Below are positions 24,501 through 29,834 of a stretch of DNA of 33,648 nucleotides, in pieces. Position 1 is the first letter of the stretch; the number at the start of each line of letters is the position of its first letter. The stretch lies in assembly GCA_016197205.1 (NCBI GenBank), contig JACPWG010000179.1, forward strand, positions 1-33,648, in the 5' to 3' direction. The DNA is from Planctomycetota bacterium. GTDB taxonomy: Bacteria; Planctomycetota; MHYJ01; WSZJ01; JACPWG01. Under the pieces are notes generated by a model. That model was not told the origin of the DNA. It ran no database searches and saw only the letters and a program-made list of their open reading frames with translations. The translations under genes and the position numbers were made by a program.

Positions 24501-25395
24501 CCATCCGGCGATTACCCGATGCGCCGCCGGGGAGGACCTGACGCTCGAGGCCAGGCCGCGCGCTAACTGGCTTTTCAAGGAGTGGTCGGACGGCGACTCC
24601 ACGAATCCACGAGCCTGGCGGATGCCGGCCATGGACTCGACGCTCACCGCGCGATTCGTGCGAGACCTCGAACCGCTCGGCAAGAACGAACAGGGCCTCG
24701 AGGAGTTCCGGCACGGCACGACGGGCATGGTGCTTATTCTCCTCCCCGCCGGCCGGTTCCGGATGGGCTTGGACCGCGGCGGGGAGGACGAGAAGCCCGT
24801 GCACGATGTGACGCTCAGCCGACCCTTCCTCCTCGGCAAGTTCGAAGTGACCCAGGAGCAATGGAGGGGGATCACGGGCGAGGACCCCAGTTTTACCAGA
24901 GGCGACAGGAAGCCGGTGGAGTCGGTGACCTGGAACCAGTGCGACGATTTTCTGAAGAAGCTGAACCGGGGAGTGGCGAAGGATGGCTTTCGGCTGCCGA
25001 CGGAGGCCGAGTGGGAGTACGCGTGCCGGGCAGGCGCCACGACGAAGTACTGCTTCGGGGATGAGGTGGATCGGCTGGGGGAGTACGCCTGGTATGGGCA
25101 CAACTCTGGTTCTATGACGCATCCCGTGGGCGAAAAGAAACCGAACGCATGGGGCCTGTACGACATGCACGGCAACGTCTGGGAGTGGTGTTTCGACTGG
25201 TACGACGGGGACTTCTACAAGACTCGCGAGGCCTGCACGGATCCCTCGGGGCCTACCGAACCGCGCGCGTCGCGGGTTGTGCGCGGGGGTTCGTGGGACG
25301 ACGTCGATTGGAGCGCTCGCGCGGCCTACCGCGGCAGGGTCGTCCCCGGCCGCAGGAGCTTCGATGCCGGCGTTCGCGTCGCGAGGAGTCGCTAG
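21586..25395 (+). CDS. Kinase-cyclase-kinase transmembrane receptor with InlB-like and SUMF1-like domains
   Basis: A 1269-residue protein. The ATG at 21586 has GGAGG six bases upstream; a GTG at 21514 is less likely. Kinase 1 (44-364): GEGGMG loop 51-56, K73, HRDLKPSN 198-205, DFG 218-220. Class III nucleotide cyclase (about 394-600): metal Asp D401 (FSDVVGST) and D446 (AGDSFF), with D540 in VDTAARV where the catalytic Asn usually sits, and R544 kept; a Pro/Gly-rich insert occupies about 498-530. Kinase 2 (about 646-915): GRGGFG 654-659, K676, HQDVKPAN 771-778 in place of HRD, DFG 800-802, APE 841-843. One TM helix at 931-947, then an InlB B-repeat-like domain (958-1027) and a SUMF1/FGE-sulfatase domain (1044-1268), both extracytoplasmic. 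The likely role is sensing outside the membrane and signalling by phosphorylation and possibly cNMP. Confidence 0.93.
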   Translation: MGAGDDPAERGREGGAPPLPPPSPSLAPSPSSPAEPAGIPFGRYSLLGKVGEGGMGTVWRAHDRELQRVVALKQLKSGPHGPPDEEQKARFLREARLAARLRHPGIVSIHDVGFENGIRFLTMDFIEGRTLGAYLAETAAARRATEPDALLRRSALPGDEAEARRAGMTALERLAEEVALLADAASAVGHAHAEGIIHRDLKPSNLLLDAEGRVYVTDFGLAREADPPRARPGAEVTEPAPAAAAAAPPAAAPPLTNTGRALGTDHYMSPEQWAGGTEPLGPPADVWALGVMLYEILTGRLPFEGEGAAQVMAAAVLKPPIPPSRRNPALPADLEAVCLRALSKDPAARHPTAAEFALALETWLGAEARTARRWKSADVRARVEDFRKRHRTALLAMVFSDVVGSTALKQRLGDQAAVRLLWRHEEVVRGVLQSMPDSVEVKTAGDSFFCCFVRPSDAIRFAVGVQSALRREFAGTEPGLVVRIGVHLGEVLVQEAVEGASETPPRPSPLPGPGTGGLTGVSPDAGRPGRRLDLYGLQVDTAARVQSLALGGQVLCTRPVFDNARQVLPSQQLDGVEREVRWLSHGLWRLKGVEDPLEICEVGEAGAAPLRAPNGSEKAKPVEAAGPDEEEPGWRPAPGLAVPNTEWILDAPAGRGGFGEVWKAVHRSTKEACVFKFCFVKEKVRSLRKELALFRLLREKAPEHPNIVRLREVYLEAPPYRLAMEHVEGRPLSQWLLAEDRLRVLSLEAKCEIAAQVADALDVAAAAGVIHQDVKPANTLVDEAAPPDPATGAPRVKLSDFGVGRVVSEEVVAKLGLPGGGRSYALSTAAGSDSGTLMYLAPERIEGRRASTRSDLYSLGVVLFQMAVGDLKRSITADASRAVADPLLQEDLGALLAHSPESRPARGAEVAKQLRGRAGRRLRRSVRRAEVALAAAGVLVLAILSLLRMGSALGTPRYALTLHSDPADGGEVHPAITRCAAGEDLTLEARPRANWLFKEWSDGDSTNPRAWRMPAMDSTLTARFVRDLEPLGKNEQGLEEFRHGTTGMVLILLPAGRFRMGLDRGGEDEKPVHDVTLSRPFLLGKFEVTQEQWRGITGEDPSFTRGDRKPVESVTWNQCDDFLKKLNRGVAKDGFRLPTEAEWEYACRAGATTKYCFGDEVDRLGEYAWYGHNSGSMTHPVGEKKPNAWGLYDMHGNVWEWCFDWYDGDFYKTREACTDPSGPTEPRASRVVRGGSWDDVDWSARAAYRGRVVPGRRSFDAGVRVARSR

Positions 25396-25533
25396 TCCTG
25401 GTTTCCGCGTTCTGCATGCTGGCTTCTGAATTCGGGCTTCTGCCAGGGGGTTTGGGGGGCGAAGCCCACCAACCGCGCCGCAGCGGGGCGACGCGTTGTG
25501 GATACACTCGCCCACCGCCGCCGGCCACGAGCC
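25396..25533. other. Start of a 670-bp intergenic region
   Basis: The gap 25396-26065 holds the decayed MITE-like copy, a candidate promoter/operator, and a possible 15-codon leader frame at 26008-26055 (MSDQNHAPNLQTKSE) whose stop is adjacent to the antitoxin ribosome site. No full gene is apparent. Confidence 0.5.
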
Positions 25534-25727
25534 CTTGTGGTGCAGGGCTTCCGCCCTGCACCGACGGGACAACCCGCGTGGAGATTGCCGAGCTCGTGGG
25601 GTGCGGGTGCGGTCGCGGCGTCAGGGAAATCGGGGAGGTGGTTCCAACGTTCCGTGCGTGGTCGTGTGCACGGCGGACCCGTCCACCGAAGCGCCGCGCG
25701 CGAAGGCGGAAGCCCTGCGCTACAATG
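25534..25727. repeat. Decayed copy of the MITE-like element
   Basis: The left end (25534-25562) is identical to the 29-bp terminal repeat of the 12.2-kb element. About 53 bp around it match the reverse complement of 12322-12374 with one difference. The interior is recognisably related but diverged, and the right end (near 25705-25728, GGCGGAAGCCCTGC) has lost half of its palindrome. Confidence 0.7.
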
Positions 25728-25914
25728 GCGACCCGCTTCCCTTGCAGGCGGGAGGGCTGGGCCTGCGCTCCGAAGCTCGCCGCACCTGTCGACCGAAGTG
25801 CGTTGCGCGTAGGGGGAGCGAGCGCTGGGTGGCGTGAGGGGCGCAATCGGCGTCGCGTCCGTGTCCGAATTCGGTTGCGGCTACCCGCGTTATGATTTCG
25901 ATAATGACTCAGTA

Positions 25915-25943
25915 TTGACAGGCTGTTGTCGAGTTGGTAGCCT
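25915..25943 (+). promoter_or_regulatory. Candidate promoter of the toxin-antitoxin pair
   Basis: A perfect TTGACA (25915-25920) with a 17-bp spacer leads to TAGCCT (25938-25943), a weak -10 with the key first, second and last bases. It lies about 120 bp before the antitoxin ATG. Confidence 0.42.
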
Positions 25944-25944
25944 G
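25919..25944. promoter_or_regulatory. Candidate operator inverted repeat
   Basis: CAGGCT (25919-25924) and AGCCTG (25939-25944) are perfect inverted arms 14 bp apart, and they span the -35 end and the -10 box. Ribbon-helix-helix antitoxins typically autorepress by binding such sites; the link here is inferred. Confidence 0.35.
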
Positions 25945-26065
25945 CCTGCCATGGAGATTTGACGTGGATCCTCCCGAGCCTGAGAGGAGTGTCACCAGGA
26001 TGTGGCCATGAGCGACCAGAACCACGCGCCCAACTTGCAGACCAAATCCGAATGAGGTAGCAGTC

Positions 26066-26428
26066 ATGAGGTCCGTTTCTACGATCTCGGTTTCGCTGGA
26101 GCAGAAGTACGTTGACGCCCTGGATGCCCTTGCGAAGACCGTTGGGTCGAGGAGCATGGCCGTTCGGCATCTTCTCGCGGAACGCGAAAAGAGCTCCGCC
26201 CTCCTGGCGATGGAAGATGCCTACGCGAGTTACTTCGCCGATCCGGAGGCGGCGAAACGGGAACGCCGGCTGTCCGAGGAGCTGTTCCCGCTCATGAGCT
26301 GGCCAAAACGGGAAGGAGGAGCCCATGCCGGCAGGAAGCGTGCATCGAGGCGAGGTGTACCTGCTCGAGCTTGCCCGATCCGGGGGCAGTTTGCGAAAAA
26401 CGCGGCCGGTCGTCGTAGTGCAGAATGA
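26066..26428 (+). CDS. Ribbon-helix-helix antitoxin of a MazEF-like pair
   Basis: A 120-residue protein whose first 45 residues form a ribbon-helix-helix DNA-binding domain (STISVSLEQKYVDALDALAKTVG, then SRSMAVRHLLAERE). Residues about 48-87 make a charged tail with YFADPEAAKRERRLSEELFPLMSWP, typical of the part that wraps the toxin. The ATG has GAGGT eight bases upstream. The frame does not stop where such antitoxins usually end but runs another 34 codons inside mazF in a different frame, giving a basic Arg-rich end. This is either a true extension or read-through after stop loss. It should neutralise the toxin and repress the operon. Confidence 0.8.
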   Translation: MRSVSTISVSLEQKYVDALDALAKTVGSRSMAVRHLLAEREKSSALLAMEDAYASYFADPEAAKRERRLSEELFPLMSWPKREGGAHAGRKRASRRGVPARACPIRGQFAKNAAGRRSAE

Positions 26429-26675
26429 GTTGGGCAACCGGTACTCGGGGGAGACGATTGTGGCCGCCGTGCGAGATCCTCACGGGGGGCGAATGCTCCC
26501 CATTTTCGTTCCGGTGTCGACCGGTGAAGGGGGCCTGACGAAGGATTCGATCATTGATGCTGGACACCTTGTTACGGTTGCGATGAACCGACTTGGGACA
26601 CCGCTTGGTAAGCTCTCGGCTACCACGATCGCAAATCTGGACAAGGCACTCAAGGTTAGCCTCGCCCTCAGCTAG
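26325..26675 (+). CDS. MazF/PemK-type mRNA interferase toxin
   Basis: A 116-residue protein of the usual MazF length. Diagnostic parts: HRGEVYLLEL near the N-terminus, KTRPVVVVQNELGN (the beta-hairpin carrying the catalytic Arg region), VPVSTGEGGLTKDSIID, and the closing MNRLGTPLGKLSATTIANLDKALKVSLAL. MazF enzymes cut single-stranded RNA at short motifs and stop growth when free of antitoxin. The ATG has AGGAGG five bases upstream, a strong site, so the start is secure although it lies 104 nt inside the antitoxin frame. A GC-rich hairpin and a T-run follow the stop. Confidence 0.92.
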   Translation: MPAGSVHRGEVYLLELARSGGSLRKTRPVVVVQNELGNRYSGETIVAAVRDPHGGRMLPIFVPVSTGEGGLTKDSIIDAGHLVTVAMNRLGTPLGKLSATTIANLDKALKVSLALS

Positions 26676-26687
26676 GGGGCGAACCAA

Positions 26688-26722
26688 GGGGGAGCCGATA
26701 GACCCCCCATTGCCTTTTTTTT
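26688..26722 (+). terminator. Probable intrinsic terminator after mazF
   Basis: GGGGG (26688-26692) can pair with the C run at 26703-26708 around a 10-nt loop. Eight T residues (26715-26722) follow after a six-base gap. The stem is short, so confidence is moderate. Confidence 0.5.
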
Positions 26723-26760
26723 GGTACTTGCGCGAACGCGGCGCCACGTCCCGCCGCCGG

Positions 26761-26786
26761 ACCGCTCGCTCACGCTCGCGGTTCGG
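26761..26786. repeat. Repeat B copy 3
   Basis: A 26-bp copy, same sub-type as the one at the flippase end (CTCGCTCACGCTCG). It sits between the convergent mazF and universal stress protein genes, 52 bp beyond the latter's stop. Confidence 0.85.
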
Positions 26787-26838
26787 AAGGCAGCCGCCGG
26801 CCAAGCCTGCGCCGTGCAGGCATGCAGCGTGGAGTAGG

Positions 26839-27732
26839 CTATGCTTGTACGGCAGAGGCGTGCGGGCGACCGGACGGCCGCACCACCAGCACCGGGCAGC
26901 CGCAGTGGCTCAACACCTTCTGCGCGACGCTGCCGAACATCCAGCGGGAGATGCCGGCTCGTCCGTGGGTGGTCATTGCGATCAGGTCGGCGTTCTCTTC
27001 CCGCGCCGCGTCGAGGATTGCCCGTGCTGGGCCCAGCTTTGACAGCCGGGCGCGGGCACGCAGGCCGGCGCTCGCCAGGTGCTCAAGGTAGGGTCGCAGG
27101 ACCTCTTGCATGATCCCGTCCAGGTCGGGATGCGGCCCGGGCGTGCACGCCGCGTCGAGCGAGGGCAGGGTCACCGCGTGGACGAGCACGAGCTCCGACT
27201 CGTAGAGGCGCGCCAGCGGCTCGACGACCGGAAGGATGCGCGCCGAAAAGTCCGAACCGTCGAGCGGCACCAGGATCTTGCCGAAGGGCGCGGCCTCGAC
27301 CTTTGGCTCGCCGTGCCGGCTTTGGGGAGTGCACAGCAGCAGCGGATGGGTGGAGTGGTGAAGGACCCGGGAGGCCACGCTCCCGTGGGGCCAGCGCCCC
27401 TCCCCGGTGAGTCCGTGGGTGCACATCGCGAGCAGGTCCGGGTGGTACGTCTCCGCGAAGCGCAGGATCTGCTCGGCGGGGTCGCCCTGCATCAGGTCGA
27501 AACGCACCCGCGCCCCCTGGTCGGAGAGACGCTGCCAGTGGGCGCGAAGGCAGTCCGTCGCGTCTTTGACCGCCGTCCTCCCACGAGCGTCGTCCGGGCC
27601 GCGGGCGATGTCGGCCAGGACGCGCAGGAGAAAGACCTCCGCGTCCTCGCGCAGCAGGAGCCGGCGCACCTGGGGCAGAATCCGATCCGCAAGCGCGGAG
27701 CCGTCGAGCGGGACGAGGATCTTCTTCAGCAT
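26839..27732 (-). CDS. Tandem-domain universal stress protein (UspA family)
   Basis: A 297-residue cytoplasmic protein made of two UspA domains (about 1-138 and 148-288). Each begins with KILVPLDGS and ends with the ATP-loop pattern HG-x9-GS (THGLTGEGRWPHGS in domain 1, THGRAGISRWMFGS in domain 2), so both may bind ATP. USPs help cells survive starvation, hypoxia and other stress. The ATG has GGGAGG five bases upstream. It is the last gene of a minus-strand group with two small proteins and a CBS protein, a grouping reminiscent of dormancy or low-oxygen regulons. Confidence 0.93.
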   Translation of the reverse strand: MLKKILVPLDGSALADRILPQVRRLLLREDAEVFLLRVLADIARGPDDARGRTAVKDATDCLRAHWQRLSDQGARVRFDLMQGDPAEQILRFAETYHPDLLAMCTHGLTGEGRWPHGSVASRVLHHSTHPLLLCTPQSRHGEPKVEAAPFGKILVPLDGSDFSARILPVVEPLARLYESELVLVHAVTLPSLDAACTPGPHPDLDGIMQEVLRPYLEHLASAGLRARARLSKLGPARAILDAAREENADLIAMTTHGRAGISRWMFGSVAQKVLSHCGCPVLVVRPSGRPHASAVQA

Positions 27733-27939
27733 GGCAACCTCCCGTGTTCAAGCGCGCCCGGTCCGGGCCCGGCCGCCATCCATTCGCGATGCCGACGCTC
27801 GCTACCCGCTTCGTGGGCGCGTCGCCACCGTGCCCACGAAGCGAGGGACCGCGGTCGGCCGTGCGCTGCGCCGGCGGCGGAATGAACGCCGCCCAGATCC
27901 GGCGCCGGGCGACGACCCCTGCCTCAGGCGGCCTTTCGT

Positions 27940-28158
27940 TCAGCTCGGCGCCCCTCCGAGCTGCTGCAAGAGCTCCCGGACCGTTGCCTCCTTCTGATGA
28001 AGCGCCTCCCTGAAATCGCGGCTGTGCGTGCGCGCGATTTCGCGGCGAAGTTCGACGAAGTAGCCGTCCAGGATCTCGCGAAGCTGGAGCGCGGCGGGTG
28101 CCGTGAGTTCCAGCCGCGTCGTGCAGCCCTCGGGGACGGGTTTGGTGATGGTGTCCAT
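27940..28158 (-). CDS. Small conserved-looking helical protein, function unknown
   Basis: A 72-residue protein. ATG 28158 is preferred over GTG 28167 because GGAG is then eight bases upstream. After a short start (MDTITKPVPEGC) it shows RLELTAPAALQLREILDGYFVELRREIARTHSRDFREALHQKE, an amphipathic, charged helical pattern fitting a small two- or three-helix protein. No catalytic motif. I do not recognise the family. It lies between the USP and a second unknown gene in the stress cluster, gaps of 207 and 134 bp. Strong ribosome site and codon pattern make it a real gene. Confidence 0.72.
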   Translation of the reverse strand: MDTITKPVPEGCTTRLELTAPAALQLREILDGYFVELRREIARTHSRDFREALHQKEATVRELLQQLGGAPS

Positions 28159-28292
28159 GCTCGTCACTCCTACCTCAGGATGCGGGGCCGCGGAGCAGAC
28201 GGGGCGGCCCCGCCCGGATTGAGCCGCTTCTCAAACCATGCCCGGCGCATGGAAGAAAACGCCGCGATCCGCGTGCCCGGCCGGCAATGCTC

Positions 28293-28943
28293 CTACGCCG
28301 GCACGGTCGCAGCTTGACCGGGGCTCGGGTCCTCCCCGTAAAGCTCAGCCTCCCGCAGCTCCGCGCGCCGCGTCTTCAGATAGCCCTCCACGAAGCGTGC
28401 CAGGAGGTCCTCGACCCAGACCCGCGCCTCGGCCGCCGGGCTGCGGGCGAGCGGCCAGTCCGCCGACCGAGTCCCCGGGATCGCAGGGTCGCCCTCAAGG
28501 ATCGGGAGCATCTCCGATCGGAAAAAGACGCGCATCCGCTCCGTTGCCTCGTCCAAGTCCAGGTGCACCGCCACCCGAGCCGCCTTCGGAAATTCCGGCG
28601 TGGCGTCGAAGCCGACCGCGACGCCCAAGAGAATTCGATCCGAGAGCATCCTGGCGTTCGGGAGTCGCTCCGCGACGTAGGCAAAGAGCGGGCGCAGGTG
28701 TTCGCGGAGAAACGCGTCCGCCACGACCTCGAAATCGTGGCGGCGCGTCTCGCTTTCCCGCCGCCGCCTGCGCACTTCGTCCACCATCGCACGGCAGTGC
28801 GCGTCGCTTCGCGCGAGGAGTGCGTCGATCCGCGCACGAAACGGCGCCGCTTCTGCCGTCGGCCCGGCCGCGTTCGACGGAGCCGGCCCGGCCGGCCTCC
28901 TCTCCGTCTCGACGGCCCATTCGGCCGGCATTTTTGCGCTCAT
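28293..28943 (-). CDS. Hypothetical protein of the stress cluster
   Basis: A 216-residue soluble protein with no recognised family. The ATG has GGAG seven bases upstream. Residues 1-35 are Ala/Pro-rich; 36-80 are strongly charged helix (RARIDALLARSD, EVRRRRRESETRRHD); 80-160 have a mixed alpha/beta pattern (LLGVAVGFDATPEF, VHLDLDEATERMRVFF), and 160-216 are again helical (VEDLLARFVEGYLKTRRAELREAE). No signal peptide or membrane segment. Same strand as the CBS protein (114 bp upstream) and the small protein (134 bp downstream). Confidence 0.65.
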   Translation of the reverse strand: MSAKMPAEWAVETERRPAGPAPSNAAGPTAEAAPFRARIDALLARSDAHCRAMVDEVRRRRRESETRRHDFEVVADAFLREHLRPLFAYVAERLPNARMLSDRILLGVAVGFDATPEFPKAARVAVHLDLDEATERMRVFFRSEMLPILEGDPAIPGTRSADWPLARSPAAEARVWVEDLLARFVEGYLKTRRAELREAELYGEDPSPGQAATVPA

Positions 28944-29057
28944 GATGCTTCTCCTCCCTCCGAGGAGGGGGCGGCTACCTGCCGTCCTCCGAAAGGCTGA
29001 CTTGCGAACTGCCGCCTCGGACTTCCAGGACCGTGGCCGTACCGGGTCCTCGGGCCG

Positions 29058-29498
29058 CTAACCGCCCGGTCCTGGTTCGATCGGCAGGTACTCGAACAGC
29101 TCGTGCAGGCGCCGGACCTCCTCCAGCAAGACGCCGGTCACGTCCCGCAGCGAGAGCATGCCGAGCAGCTCGCCGTTCTGCAGGACAGGGAGGTGGCGGC
29201 AGCCGCGCTGCCGCATCCGCTCGAGGGCGTCGACGACCCCATCGCCCGCCGAAGCGGTCTCGACCGCGAGCGTGACGACCTGACCCAATCGGGTCGTCCG
29301 CGGGTCGAGGCCGATCGCCAGCACGCGCGTCAGGACGTCGCGTTCGCTGAAGACGCCCACCAGTCGTCCCTCGTTCAGGACCGGAAGCGCTCCGATCCGA
29401 TTTTCCGCCATCACCTTGACCGTGTCGAGCACGGTGTCGCAGACGGAGGCCGTTATGCACCGCTGCCGTTCCACGAGCTGTCCCAGCGTACGCAGCAT
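29058..29498 (-). CDS. Tandem CBS-domain protein
   Basis: A 146-residue protein made of two CBS domains forming one Bateman module: about 8-65 (DTVKVMAENRIGALPVLNEGRLVGVFSERD) and 75-130 (ALERMRQRGCRHLPVLQNGELLGMLSLRD). Such modules bind AMP, ATP, SAM or similar ligands and regulate partners by energy state. The ATG at 29498 is chosen for its AGGAGG seven bases upstream; an in-frame upstream start lacks this. First gene of the minus-strand stress cluster, so it may sense energy state for it (inference). Confidence 0.9.
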   Translation of the reverse strand: MLRTLGQLVERQRCITASVCDTVLDTVKVMAENRIGALPVLNEGRLVGVFSERDVLTRVLAIGLDPRTTRLGQVVTLAVETASAGDGVVDALERMRQRGCRHLPVLQNGELLGMLSLRDVTGVLLEEVRRLHELFEYLPIEPGPGG

Positions 29499-29834
29499 GG
29501 CCCTACCTCCTGAACGGCGCCCAGGAACCATCCCCGGCTCGTCATCCGTCCCCGGCTCGTGCCCGTCAAAAAGGGGGAATTGTCCCTAGGCCGTCGGGAG
29601 TTCTCCCCACCCCGCCCAGTCGCGGGCGGGCGAAACCCCGGCACTTGCTGGGGTTCAAGCTCGAGCCGCGATCGCCGCGTTGCCGGTCGGGCGGCAGCGG
29701 ACCTACAGCGCAAGCGGATTGCCACCTGGCGCGAGACATGCTTTGCAGGTTTGTCGGCGGGAGCGTCCGCGCGTGCTCGTTCGACCTCGCGCGGGGCGTT
29801 GCTTCGCCGCGCGACCGTCCGTCGGCAGGCTCCG
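29499..29834. other. Intergenic region between the kinase-TPR gene and the CBS gene
   Basis: Holds a short direct repeat (CCCGGCTCGT twice near 29535-29560) and a hairpin annotated separately. No gene seen. Confidence 0.55.
29787..29814 (-). terminator. GC-rich hairpin after the kinase-TPR gene
   Basis: TCGCGCGG pairs with CCGCGCGA in a stem about 20 bp beyond the gene's stop. There is no U-tract, so it may be a pause or 3'-protection structure rather than a true intrinsic terminator. Confidence 0.35.

Noticed and set aside
24715..25392. Calling the C-terminal domain a sulfatase-modifying formylglycine-generating enzyme
   Set aside because: The catalytic cysteines are missing, so only the fold is claimed.
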